Of a stretch of DNA of 64,000 nt, positions 23,791 through 35,706 are shown in pieces. The notes below the pieces were generated by a model. That model saw nothing but the letters and a program-made list of their open reading frames with translations. It was not told the origin of the DNA and searched no databases. The DNA lies in assembly GCA_002104985.1 (NCBI GenBank), contig MCGO01000163.1:21444-85443 (forward strand), written 5' to 3'. Source of the DNA: Rhizoclosmatium globosum (lineage: Eukaryota > Chytridiomycota > Chytridiomycetes > Chytridiales > Chytriomycetaceae). Within the stretch, counting starts at the first letter, position 1. Each line of letters begins with the position of its first letter. Made by a program: the position numbers and the translations under genes.

Positions 23791-25107
23791 ATGTCAATGG
23801 GAGACAGCACCAACACCACCCAACCAGAAGCAGCACCACCACCGATCCGCGCCCTTGAATTCTTTTGCGGCATCGGCGGACTCCACTACGGCCTCCAACT
23901 CAGCCAAACGCCTCTCTCAGACCAAGTCCAAACACCGCCAACCAACGGCAACAACTCAATCAAAGTCGTGGCCGCATTCGACATCAACCACGTCACAAAC
24001 AACGTCTACAAACACAACTTTGGAAACCCGCCAATCCAAACAGCAATCGAAAAACTGTCGCCAAAAGACCTCGACAAGTACAACGCAAACACGTGGCTGC
24101 TCTCGCCTCCCTGCCAGCCTTTTACGCGCGGTGGAAAGAAGCTGGATGACTTGGACGCCCGCTCAAAGGGCCTCCTGCATCTCATTGGCGTCTTGCCCAA
24201 ACTGGAACGCCCGCCAAAGTGGATCTTGCTCGAAAATGTGCTCAACTTTGAGGTGTCGAGGAGCAGGGATTTGTTGGTGCGGTGTTTGGAAGGGATGGGG
24301 TATGAATTTGAGGAGTGGTTGTTGAGTCCGTTGCAGTTTGGTATTCCGAATGATCGAAAACGGTATTATTTGACGGCTCGGAGGAGAGAGTCTGGTGCGT
24401 CCGAGAGTAGTGAGAAGGAATTGAAGAAAGACACGGAGACGACAAAGGAGGAAACTGAAAAAGGTGACAACGAGGAAGATGACGCGACAATTGACAAAGA
24501 GAAGGAAGAGGCTCCTCCTTTGGACTTGAAGACAGAGTGGGATTTTCCTGTGCCAGTCACACGAGAACTCTCGCATTATCTCGACCCAGGACTGAAGGGC
24601 AAGATTGGAGGATCGACGCCCCACATGCCATCATCAGATAAATCAGCTGCTGCAAGGATACCAAAAGACGCGGATGCCTGCAATGACGTGGAAGCACTCA
24701 AGATTCCCGAAGCATTTGTCAAGAAACGCAAGTTTATTTCGGACGGATACGTGGTGGGTCCAGCGGAAAAGAAGTCAGCATGTTTCACAAAAGCGTATGG
24801 ACATCACGGCATTGGAGCTGGGTCTTTCCTAATGACAAAAGGGTTTGATGTGGAGAAGGGCAGTGAAATGCCGGAGGAAGCGGTTGAGACTTATGGGTTA
24901 CGATTTTTCAGTCCAACTGAAGTTGCGCGATTGCATGGGTTCCCAGTTCCAGACACAGTCGATAGAACGCTATTGGAACAAGATGGGTTCAGGACATTCA
25001 CGTTCCCACAGGAGACAACGCTTATTCAGCGGTACCGAGTTCTTGGAAATTCATTGAATGTTGTTGTTGTAGGAGAACTACTTCGACGAAGAGTGTTTTG
25101 TGAATAA
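23791..25107 (+). CDS. TRDMT1: DNMT2-type tRNA (cytosine-5) methyltransferase
   Basis: Single exon, about 438 aa from the [13 protein letters not shown]. It has the C5-methyltransferase motifs: I ([15 protein letters not shown]), IV with the catalytic Cys ([13 protein letters not shown]), VI ([10 protein letters not shown]), VIII ([18 protein letters not shown]), and late X-like [15 protein letters not shown]. The [15 protein letters not shown] block is the Dnmt2-specific CFT motif. Dnmt2 enzymes methylate C38 of tRNA-Asp and a few others rather than DNA. A Glu/Lys-rich insert sits between motif VIII and the CFT block and there is no N-terminal regulatory domain, as expected. Aurora kinase starts 12 bp after its stop on the same strand. 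Confidence 0.92.
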   Translation: MSMGDSTNTTQPEAAPPPIRALEFFCGIGGLHYGLQLSQTPLSDQVQTPPTNGNNSIKVVAAFDINHVTNNVYKHNFGNPPIQTAIEKLSPKDLDKYNANTWLLSPPCQPFTRGGKKLDDLDARSKGLLHLIGVLPKLERPPKWILLENVLNFEVSRSRDLLVRCLEGMGYEFEEWLLSPLQFGIPNDRKRYYLTARRRESGASESSEKELKKDTETTKEETEKGDNEEDDATIDKEKEEAPPLDLKTEWDFPVPVTRELSHYLDPGLKGKIGGSTPHMPSSDKSAAARIPKDADACNDVEALKIPEAFVKKRKFISDGYVVGPAEKKSACFTKAYGHHGIGAGSFLMTKGFDVEKGSEMPEEAVETYGLRFFSPTEVARLHGFPVPDTVDRTLLEQDGFRTFTFPQETTLIQRYRVLGNSLNVVVVGELLRRRVFCE

Positions 25108-25119
25108 AACGAGTGTTGG

Positions 25120-26761
25120 ATGCAGAAGCAGTCTCCAAAAAGTCCGAAAGGGAATCTTTCGAACGAAATGCACAGCACAACAACCGGGGCAGCCAAGGTG
25201 AGTTCTCTGCTGCCCACCACCACTACCAGTTCCAACCACCCAATTCACCCTCTATCCAGCGCGTCGTTCCCGTGGCAAAGACCGGCGCCGGAGTTGGAAC
25301 TGGTTCCGGCACAGGCAAAGCACAACTCGTCGCATCCGCCGCGTCAAAGGCCGCGTCCGTCGCAAACCTTAGTTCTGCCGCCGCCGCGAACCACTCTTTG
25401 TCAAAGTCTGGCGCCCAATCAAAAGCTTCTGCCGCCGCGAAAGCCGCTGAGCCATCCGAGGCGACGTCTTCCTCGGTCGCTTCGTCTGTCCCAAAACAGA
25501 ATTCAAATCAATCAACGGCCCTTCCTCCTTCAAACCAACAACAACAACAACAGCCTCAGAAACAAGAGGACCGTCGCTGGTCTCTCCAGGACTTTGACGT
25601 CGGTCGTGCTCTTGGAAAGGGAAAGTTTGGCCGCGTTTACTTGGCACGTGAAAAGAAGTCTGGCTATGTCGTGGCCCTCAAAATCTTGTTCAAGGCGGAG
25701 CTCATTGAGGCAAAGGTGGAAAAACAGCTTAGACGGGAAATTGAGATTCAGTCGCATCTGAGGTATCCATCAGCTTATTTATCACCCCTCTTTTACTCAT
25801 CCATGTCTTTGCATATAGGCATCCTAATATTCTTAGACTCTACGGCTACTTTTACGACGCGAAACGCGTCTATTTGATTCTAGAGTACGCTGCAAACGGC
25901 GAATTATACAAGCAGCTCAAAAAGTGTAACCGTTTCTCAGAAGACCTTGCCTCCAAGGTATGCATGCTTTTTATAATTCACGTATCTCACTAACCACTCT
26001 CCCATCAAGTACATTTGCCAAATGGCTGATGCCCTCCATTACCTCCACAAGAAACACGTTATCCACAGAGACATCAAACCTGAAAACTTGCTCATTGGTA
26101 TAAAAGGAGAACTCAAAATTGCTGATTTCGGATGGTCCGTCCATGCCCCTAACACCAGGTACCTACCTCCATTCACCATATCCCTGCAAACGTTTTAACT
26201 TTCTTACAAAAAGACGGCAAACCCTCTGCGGAACCCTCGACTACCTCCCCCCTGAAATGGTGGAAGGCAAAGAACACACGGACGCGGTGGATTTATGGTC
26301 TCTCGGTGTCCTTTGCTACGAATTCCTTGTGGGTGTTCCGCCATTTGAAGACCGGTCTTCGTATAAGGCCACGTATCGTCGTATCGCGCAAGTGGATCTT
26401 AAGATTCCAGAGTATTTGTCAAAGGAGGCTGGGGATTTGATTACAAAGGTGAGTCAGAGAAGAGTTGATGGTGTGGAGAGAGAGTGAATGGATGGAGTTG
26501 GACGGCGTTGGATGAGGATCTTAAGGAAACGAATTTGTGGAAGCAGATTCACTTACTATTACGCCACAGCTTCTGCAGTACGCCCCAGAGAAACGTATGC
26601 CCCTAGAAAAAGTCATGTCGCATCCATGGATCCTCAAACACAATCCTCCAAAACCTACTGCTCCAGAAGTCTCATCTGGATCAGAGTCTGGCGTCGCGTC
26701 TGTCACAAGTGGTGTCAAAGATATGTCTGTCAAGGCATCGTCCTCTGCATCAACCGCGTAA
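25120..26761 (+). CDS. Aurora-family mitotic kinase
   Basis: The catalytic domain is unmistakably Aurora/Ipl1: [86 protein letters not shown] (DFGWS is Aurora-typical), [15 protein letters not shown], and MSHPWI. The N-terminus is an Ala/Ser/Gln-rich disordered tail. I start at the ATG at 25120, with an intron at 25198-25259 (62 nt) that brings [14 protein letters not shown] into the kinase frame; the longer open frame upstream has only a GTG start. Further introns lie at about 25763-25819, 25957-26009, 26158-26213 and 26450-26571 (about 124 nt). It phosphorylates kinetochore and spindle proteins during mitosis, probably with an INCENP-like partner. Confidence 0.93.
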
Positions 26762-26952
26762 GGAAAGTGGGTTGGGAGAAACGAAAACGACAGAATTTAG
26801 TCTAGTGTTTTAATTTATTGTATAGCACGAAAAGGAAAAACAAACAAACAGAAAAAAGTCTACTTCTATTCCCATAATTATTACTGTTCTCATGTATTTG
26901 ATTATTCTTTTGGTTGGAGCACATTGTAATTCTCCTCTTGTAATTAGTGTTT

Positions 26953-27680
26953 TTACATTGGAATCGTTCGACGTTGTTGTTGGCCTCCATTTATAATACT
27001 CCAAATATCCAGATCCTGACGTGTCCATTTGCCATACTTTTGTGATTCCAAGTATTGATATTGTAGGACAAGAGCAATTACAAGAAGAGTGATCCAGCTT
27101 GCAGTTACTGTTTTGTAGTTTGATATAAGCTGGGTTTTGAGCGTCAAAGGGATTTGTTCTTGTGACTGCTTGACTGGGTATTCGTTCACAATTAACGTTG
27201 ATAGAGTTGACAAGCTTTCGTAGGAACCAGTTGGAGATTCTGCCGCGGGAGAGAGTGGTGGAATTACGGATGCTGGTTGGTGTACCGTTTCTTTCAGGTA
27301 TATTACGAGACGGCGGGGACTACGACGGCGTCGAAGCTTCTTGGTACGTGGTTTATTGCTATTTGGCTGGTCAGATGGCTTTTCGGATAGCTTGGAATTG
27401 TTGTGGGGAACAGGTGTTGGTGTTGTTTCAGAATCGGGAGTTGTTTCAAGGGGCGCTGTTTCGGGCGTTGGGTCTGTCTTTCTTTGGAGGGATTTAGTTG
27501 CTTTTGCAAGGGTGTCTGTTATGGGGATGTTAGTATCTGGTTGATGGGGGTGAAGGGGGTGAAGGGTTTTTTACATAGTCCAATGAGGGAGCCAGTCACG
27601 GCCATGAAAGTTGCCACATTTCGTTTGTGTCCTGGCCGAGAGGCGAGATTCTTGAAGGCCTCTCGTGTGGGTATAGACAT
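26953..27680 (-). CDS. Two-TM orphan protein
   Basis: Two exons joined across a 59-nt intron (27574-27516) with a clear ACTAAC branch site. The protein starts MSIPTREAFKNLASRPGHK, has a first hydrophobic span (VATFMAVTGSLIGLY), a Pro/Thr/Lys-rich middle including a basic run (TKKLRRRRSPRR), and a second span near the C-terminus (WITLLVIALVLQYQYL), about 220 aa in all. It is tail-to-tail with Aurora kinase, 191 bp between stops. I recognise no family; the layout would suit an organelle or ER membrane protein. Confidence 0.6.
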
Positions 27681-27957
27681 CTTTTGTGTTGTGCGGGGAT
27701 GGGATTTGCTGTCAAACTTGACAATTCGTCGCAGATTCTAGTATCAGAAGAAGATAACCAGAGAGGATGCTGAAAAGATCTCATTTTATTTAATACAACT
27801 TCATTTACAACTCCGATTTACAACTCAATATACAAACATTTACAAACGAAAAGGGAAAGAGTAAAAAGAAAAGAAAAAGAAGATTCGTTCAATAATTATG
27901 CGTGGCTTTGTCTTTTAACTGGTGGTTATTGATGGGTTGATAGTTTGGTTGCTTGGT

Positions 27958-28822
27958 TCATTGGTTATCCACCAAGATCTCAGCACCCGAACAGGGGCCA
28001 GTACTTTGATGCCTCTTGACATCAAATCGACGAGTGAATTTCTTGCTGCATCCTTCGCAAGTGAAGTACTTGATACCCATATGTGTTGAATAATGAGCAC
28101 GGAGATTGAATGAGCGATCGAACGATCGAGAGCAACCGGGGAACGGGCAAGAAAAGATTGTAACAGAGCCTGAAAACAAATACATTGTAAGTTAGTATTT
28201 AAAAAGATGAATGTGAGTGAGAGTGAGTGAGTGAGTGTGATAGCAAGGGCTTGGCTGAAGTAGACACCGTACATACCTCGTCGATGAGTCGCAGGCTTCT
28301 TTGTCTTTTTGCATGAGGAGATATCAATGTCCTTGTAGAGAGAGCTCAGTGAGTTTGAGCGGCCCTTTCTGCGTGGCATGTTGTCTGAATCTGGAGATGA
28401 AGGGGATGAAGGGATGAAGGGGATGGTGAAGATTCCAGCTTGACAGGCTGCCACTCAATAGCCTCTGCATCTGAAGGTGCATCCATGACAGCATCCGCCA
28501 AGATACTCTTATTAGTCACTGGCACGGGCTTCTCCAGTCGCAGCGAAGTGTCAATATGGAGGCCAGTTGGAGTTGACGGTGGAAGCGTTGCTGCTGCCGA
28601 CACGGGCGAGTCTGAGTCGCTCGAGTATTCCTCTGACGTCAAAGGCGGAAGATCGAGGAGAAACAGCGGAGTTTCAAAGTGGGTGTGGATGTGCAGGTTG
28701 GGAGGCTGCCCTTGCACTTGCACTTGCACTTGGAGGGAAGTGGCGGAGGCACAGCTGCCAAACCACCATTCGTATCCTTCAAGGCCAAGGTCGTGGCTGA
28801 ACACTGCTGCTGATTCACTCAT
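27958..28822 (-). CDS. C2H2 zinc-finger protein, two fingers
   Basis: The last exon encodes two C2H2 fingers: CPFPGCSRSFDRSFNLRAHY(S)TH and CEGCSKKFTRRFDVKRHQ, as in fungal DNA-binding factors. The first exon gives an acidic, Ser/Pro-rich stretch from MSESAAVFSHDLGLEGYEWW. An intron runs from about 28277 to 28171. Between EWQPVKLESS and SPDSDNMPRRKGRSNSL the frame slips by one base inside an imperfect CCCCTTCAT repeat at about 28395-28425; one missing C in the middle unit would explain it. Probably a transcription factor; target unknown. The start faces the MARK kinase gene across about 400 bp. Confidence 0.7.
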
Positions 28823-29224
28823 AGCTTGATGGGGAGTTGCGTTGTGGTTGTGATTTCGGTGGAGAAAGTGATTGCCAATTTATCGTGCTTTTGCGATTTT
28901 GAGGGGAAAAGGGTGGCTTGCTTGGCGAAACCAATCAAGTACGACTTTGTGACAGGTTTGGAACAAGCTTTTCCCTTCTTGGAACTTTCAACGGAGGCTG
29001 AAACCTTATTCCTCACACGCTAAGAATGCCCGTTGGACGTTGCCACCCGTGCCTCTGTTTCAAGGTTTCAAGGCACATAAATTCTTTGATGTATCTCGCT
29101 AAAATCAAAGGGTGTCTTCTGTTTGGGGCCTCTTTTCAAATAAATTAAAATGATAATATTTTGCTGAGATTTGGAACGCCATTGTTTCTCAGCCCATTCT
29201 GGAAGCGACCAAATCAAAAACGAA
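28823..29224. promoter_or_regulatory. Divergent region between zinc-finger and MARK kinase genes
   Basis: About 400 bp between two divergent start codons must hold both promoters. ORFs in it are exact antiparallel shadows without family features. An AT-rich segment lies at 29130-29160. No known site recognised. Confidence 0.4.
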
Positions 29225-31414
<2,190 letters not shown>

Positions 31415-31565
31415 TTTTTCCTTCTTTCTTATCCTCTTGACTTTACTATTTTTAAATTAAAGGACCGTAATACTCTCGGGAACAAATTGCAGTTGTTAAA
31501 TTCAGTCTGCTTCCTCCCCACTAACGTCCATGAATACCTTTAAAAAGCTTTTCACTTGAATTATT

Positions 31566-34500
31566 TTATTTACTAAACACTAATACAACAGGATACGCTC
31601 CGGTCACAGCCTTGAAAGTCCCCCGAGAATTTCGCCCACCAACCCATCCAATTACAGGAAACAAAGACTCCTGATCTGCATCTGCTCCAATAATCGTAAT
31701 CTGATCTGTTTTCGGTATTGTCTCAACATAATATTTCCCCGTGAATCCTTCGACGACTGCAGTGATTCCGTAATCCGAAGAGAGTTCAGTTATTGAGTCA
31801 ACAACAGGCGAGTATATTGCTGCAGTAATTACGCACGTGCGACACTTTGCATGAAATCGCTTGTAGGAATGGATCGCAGTACGAAGAGAACCTTCGCCAG
31901 TCTCGATTTGTACTGATTGAGTTGCTGTTATATTTGATGTCTCTATCTGACCCCATTCTGTGGACACTATGAAGTTATTGAGAGTAAGTGGGTTAATGAA
32001 ACGGATGGAACCGCCGCTGGACTTGATAGATACAGAGTCAGTAATTGGCGGTCCTTGATAAATAACATGTATCTTTGTTCCCGTGATATTGAGAGCAGTT
32101 AATGGCGACGGAAGAGTGACGTAGAGGACAGTTGTGTGGCTTCCAGAGTAGAAAGGTACGTCAAATGAAACGGTAATTTGCAGTGAAGAATCAGTTGAAA
32201 TCAAAACGGGCTCGACAGTGATTGAAGGATGTGATACATCCCAAGCGACCTTCTCTTAGCACTGAGTGAGTCGGGGATTCGAGCCCAAAATCGGAAATCC
32301 CGGCCCACCCGAAATAAACCAATTTTCCACTTAACATGCTTCGTGCTAAACTCACCAACTCCAACAGCCATCCAGCGAGCAATAGAGCTCAGTACTCCAG
32401 TTTGGCAAGATTCCAAGGCTCGGCCTTGCAAAAGACTCGAGTTTTATCAGATATGACAGAGCAATTCAATAACACCCATTCTGTTCGAAAGGCGGCAGAA
32501 ACAGTAGCCAAAGAGCACGGTTTGAGCAAGGATCAGGTGCGAGGATTATATCGCAGAAGTGAGAAGAGTGCGGGACGATCGCACGGGAACCGACGGTTCT
32601 CTGATGAGGAAGAGGAAACTTTCGTCGCCTTTCTTGAGGCCCGATCAATATGTCATCGACCCATGGCACGTTTAGACTTTATTGAATTGATTACAGCATA
32701 CGATCATCAGGCTCGGGGACCGTCGGAATGGACGGCTCGGGCGTGGTATGATGGTTTCAAGGAGAGACACAAGGATCGCATTAACACTCGAACTACGAAA
32801 GCTATCAGTCCAGCTCGCACGTCACCGCTTACTGAAGCTGAGGTCAATGACTGGGTTGATCGCTTTGAGCGTTGGATGACTGTTGGCCGCTACAGCTGGA
32901 AGAACTTGGTCAATGTGGATGAAATGCGCTTGAAGCTCTTCAACAGTTCCTCTAGCTCCAAGGCAATTGTTAGCAACCTTGTATCCCGCCCAAATGAGCT
33001 TACTGGCACTCGAGGCAAGATGGCTAGCTTCATTCCTTTTGTCACTGCTTCTGGCGAGCGCATTCTTGATGTTTTGGTTTTGCCAATCAGCTTCGGAAAT
33101 CTGCAAATCCACGATCCTGATGCTGGAAAGCGGCAGAAAGATGCCATTCCTATAAGACTAGTCTTCAGTGAGACTGGATTCTTGACAGAGGAACAATGGA
33201 TTCCGGTTCTTGCTGAGTTTAAAGCCTCGTGGAACAGTTTTCATCCAAGTTTGACTCCTGTACTCTTAATGGACAACCTTGGCGTCCACAAAACAGCTGA
33301 TGCTCTGGATTCTTGCCTCAAGCTTGGCATACAAGGCTTTTTCTTACCTGCCAATAGCACACACTTCTTGCAGCCCTTGGATGATGCTATTTTCGCGAAT
33401 TTGAAACGCAAAATTGTGCGCCTATTCCAACACAAAAGAAGCTTTCACAACTGTACCTTTGCGAGTCTAGGCTCAGAAATGATACCAATCGTTCTGGAGG
33501 CACGTAAGTCTTTATCTAAAAAGTGGATAATGGATTCATTTAGACACACCGGAATTTATCCGTGGTCAAAAGAAACTATTCGAAAAAATGCCCTCCTCAA
33601 CATTGCCGACGCCCCCTCCCTTGAAGGAGCTCTCCCACAAGTTGCCACCCAGCTACTCAAAGTATTTGACTCTCGGACTACCGGATCATTGGTCAATAAG
33701 GTCTCAGGCAACATGCAAAGTGTCCTTAAGTTGAACAAGACATACTCAATCCAAGATCTTCATCAAACACAACAGGAAGCGGTGGAAACGAAGGCTGCAA
33801 AGCGGAAAGCCATTGAAGAGTCTAAGGAAAATCGAAAGCGTGTGAAGGAAGCAAAGGATGCAGCGGATATTGCGAAGAAAGAGGCTAGTTTGTGTCAGGC
33901 AATAACAAACAACGACCGCTGCGCAACATTCTGGAAGCGTAGCACTGCCTGGCTCAACTGTGACATATGCGGAAAGTATCGAATTTGTCCAGCGCACAAG
34001 TACAAGTTTGAGGAACAGTTTATGGCACATGTAGAGGCTCATGATCTTGGTTCTCATTAGACTCTCTATATCTTCCTTATCTTTTATTCTGAAATCGTGG
34101 AACTTTGAATAGAGCATAAACGAATAAAGAACATATGTTTTACGAAGATTCAAGGAACTCGGAGCAATATTGCAGAAGTAACAGGCCAATGAACCAAATT
34201 TGAGGTGGGCCGGGATTTCCGATTTTGGGCTCGAATCCCCGACTCACTCACTTAGTTTTGAAGTGAACTGGCGCCAATCAAACCTTTGCCATGTTTCCCT
34301 CTCCTTCAAGAACCACCACACTTGTCTCGCCTGGGCCCGCAGTTATCACTCTCAGACTGTTGAAGGATACGGACGGAACCATTTGAACGCCAGATGAGTA
34401 GTCTGCCTTGAATGGAAACAGGTATGCTATAGCCAATAGGGACACTCCAATAAAGAGTGCTATTTCAACAAGCCAAGTTGCCCATGTCTTTGGAAGTCGT

Positions 34501-34577
34501 TGAGGCTGTTCATGGACTGCTTCTGCTTCGAGAAGGGGTGCACTCTCCAGTGAACCAGAGTTCGAATTTAATGACAT
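31566..34577 (-). CDS. Type II membrane protein of a three-gene family, carrying a transposon in an intron
   Basis: Two exons: 34577-34284 (98 codons) and 32252-31566 (228 codons plus stop). The product of about 326 aa begins MSLNSNSGSLESAPLLEAEA, has one membrane span (LVEIALFIGVSLLAIAYLF), then a beta-rich outer domain (TVLYVTLPSPLTALNITGTK, IHVIYQGPPITDSVSIKSSG, VSTEWGQIETSNI). Its size and layout match the intronless neighbours at 34642 and 35707 (334 and 332 aa). The exons are separated by 2031 bp, of which about 1996 are a pogo-like transposon with its target-site duplication; the original intron would have been 35 nt. Joining the exons reads GNMAK|KVAWDV in frame. The gene may still work if the enlarged intron is spliced; otherwise it is a knockout. 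The ectodomain resembles DUF4097-like beta-repeat proteins only in style. Confidence 0.65.
32263..32309 (+). repeat. Left terminal inverted repeat (47 bp)
   Basis: Exact reverse complement of 34204-34250. It begins TGAGTGAGTCGGGGATTC and ends GGCCCACC. Confidence 0.95.
32453..34060 (+). CDS. pogo/Tigger-like DDE transposase
   Basis: About 535 aa from the ATG MTEQFNNTHSVRKAAETVAK; an in-frame ATG at 32336 would add 39 residues. The N-terminus is a helix-turn-helix DNA-binding region resembling CENP-B/pogo transposases. The catalytic DDE-1-type core shows three acidic positions: the Asp/Glu in NVDEMRLKL, the Asp in VLLMDNLGVHK, and the Asp in NSTHFLQPLDDAIFANLK. A basic coiled coil and a Cys/His cluster (CDICGKYRICPAHKYKF, HVEAH) close the protein. 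The ORF has no stops or frame breaks, so the enzyme could be active. It inserts at TA and excises by cut and paste. Confidence 0.9.
   Translation: MTEQFNNTHSVRKAAETVAKEHGLSKDQVRGLYRRSEKSAGRSHGNRRFSDEEEETFVAFLEARSICHRPMARLDFIELITAYDHQARGPSEWTARAWYDGFKERHKDRINTRTTKAISPARTSPLTEAEVNDWVDRFERWMTVGRYSWKNLVNVDEMRLKLFNSSSSSKAIVSNLVSRPNELTGTRGKMASFIPFVTASGERILDVLVLPISFGNLQIHDPDAGKRQKDAIPIRLVFSETGFLTEEQWIPVLAEFKASWNSFHPSLTPVLLMDNLGVHKTADALDSCLKLGIQGFFLPANSTHFLQPLDDAIFANLKRKIVRLFQHKRSFHNCTFASLGSEMIPIVLEARKSLSKKWIMDSFRHTGIYPWSKETIRKNALLNIADAPSLEGALPQVATQLLKVFDSRTTGSLVNKVSGNMQSVLKLNKTYSIQDLHQTQQEAVETKAAKRKAIEESKENRKRVKEAKDAADIAKKEASLCQAITNNDRCATFWKRSTAWLNCDICGKYRICPAHKYKFEEQFMAHVEAHDLGSH
34204..34250 (-). 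repeat. Right terminal inverted repeat (47 bp)
   Basis: Exact reverse complement of the left repeat at 32263-32309. It lies 143 bp after the transposase stop codon; that spacer holds no other gene. Confidence 0.95.
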
Positions 34578-34641
34578 TTACTAGTTACATTTACTTCTTC
34601 CTCTCCTCTCATTTCTTCTCTCTGTTCTTCATAATAAAAGA

Positions 34642-35646
34642 ATGGAAGTAACACCTCTACTGCCTCATCAATCACCAGCCCACCCTCTGGCCCTACAAGA
34701 TCCACTCAAACATAAAATATGCTTGAAACGAACAACTTTGATTGGCATTTCCCTTCTCCTCCTTCTCATCATTATCTTCGAATCATCAAAGTTTGCCGTC
34801 ACTTTCCGATTCCCAGCAAAGTTGGCCAACGAGGCAGCGTCTCTCAAATCAATCCGCTTTTCGTATGAAGGTGTTGGGACTGTGAAAGTGATTGCCGTGC
34901 GGGGAAAGGACATGAAATATACGATGTTGGAAGCCGAATACATCACCACCGATTGGACTCGTCTCTTTGGAACGACAATGGACGCACTGGTAGATCAAGA
35001 GGACCCTACTTCTATCCGGTTCATTGCCAAATTCCCTCCCCTCAATACACTCTTCAGCCCAAGGATCACTGTCACAATTTATGCATACCTGCCACTTGAA
35101 GTCGAAAACTTATCTATTCAAGGCGAAGATATTGATGTGATATACATGGGTCCCAACGTTTCAAAGACCTTAAGTGTCAAAGTTCAGCGAGGAACTATCC
35201 AAATCCTCACCCCGATTTCATTAGTAAACGTTGCACTATCGACAACAAAGGGAACTTTAAGGATAGAAAACGCGAACGCCACAACGTTTGAATTGGCAGC
35301 TCTAGATTTATCCTCGTCAGTATCTGTGACTGGCCGAATAGGAGGTTTCAAATCAGCTGTAATCACTACTAAAAGCGCTTCTGTCAATATGTTTCTCTAC
35401 CCAGACGTATCCGCGTCTATTAAAATGAAATCTATAAAGGGGAGCTACAAGTTGGGGACCTATGGATTCAAAGGGAATGTGTCCTTCTCAAGTCAAAGAC
35501 ATGCTGGATTATTTGATGGAATTGACTGGCCCTTGCTGGGAATCTTACCGACACGAGCCACTGTTGGAGGAAAGGATGGGAGAGGCGTAATGTCAATTGA
35601 AACCCAACAGGGTATAGGGCAGTTCATATTTGCAAAGTTTTTATAA
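34642..35646 (+). CDS. Type II membrane protein, family member 2
   Basis: Single exon, 334 aa, starting MEVTPLLPHQ. One N-terminal span (LIGISLLLLLIIIFESSKFA) puts the C-terminal 280 residues outside the cytosol. The outer part is rich in beta-strand-forming repeats (VENLSIQGEDIDVIYMGPNV, LRIENANATTFELAALDLS, IKMKSIKGSYKLGTYGFKGN) and ends with PTRATVGGKDGRGVMSIETQ. N-glycosylation sequons occur (NVSF, NATT). The start lies 64 bp from the divergent start of member 1. Function unknown; such repeats occur in adhesin-like or lipid-facing proteins, but I cannot assign one. Confidence 0.75.
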   Translation: MEVTPLLPHQSPAHPLALQDPLKHKICLKRTTLIGISLLLLLIIIFESSKFAVTFRFPAKLANEAASLKSIRFSYEGVGTVKVIAVRGKDMKYTMLEAEYITTDWTRLFGTTMDALVDQEDPTSIRFIAKFPPLNTLFSPRITVTIYAYLPLEVENLSIQGEDIDVIYMGPNVSKTLSVKVQRGTIQILTPISLVNVALSTTKGTLRIENANATTFELAALDLSSSVSVTGRIGGFKSAVITTKSASVNMFLYPDVSASIKMKSIKGSYKLGTYGFKGNVSFSSQRHAGLFDGIDWPLLGILPTRATVGGKDGRGVMSIETQQGIGQFIFAKFL

Positions 35647-35706
35647 AATAGTTTCGTTTCTCCTAGCTGTTGTTCATGGCTGTTGTTCGGAAATAATTAT
35701 CAAATA

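Larger units (their letters stand above)
32259..34252 (+). mobile_element. Intact pogo/Tc1-like DNA transposon, about 1.99 kb
   Basis: Perfect 47-bp terminal inverted repeats (32263-32309 and 34204-34250) enclose one uninterrupted transposase ORF. It is flanked by TA dinucleotides (32257-32258 and 34253-34254) within a CTTAG duplicated on both sides (32255-32259, 34251-34255), so the target-site duplication is TA, as for the IS630-Tc1-mariner superfamily, or CTTAG. Three or four bases outside the left repeat do not match the right end. Intact repeats and ORF suggest recent arrival. Only one copy is in this window. Confidence 0.88.

Noticed and set aside
34204..34250. tRNA gene suggested by a T-arm-like sequence
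   Set aside because: No anticodon arm, D arm or acceptor stem can be built around it, and the same sequence is the inverted repeat of the transposon.
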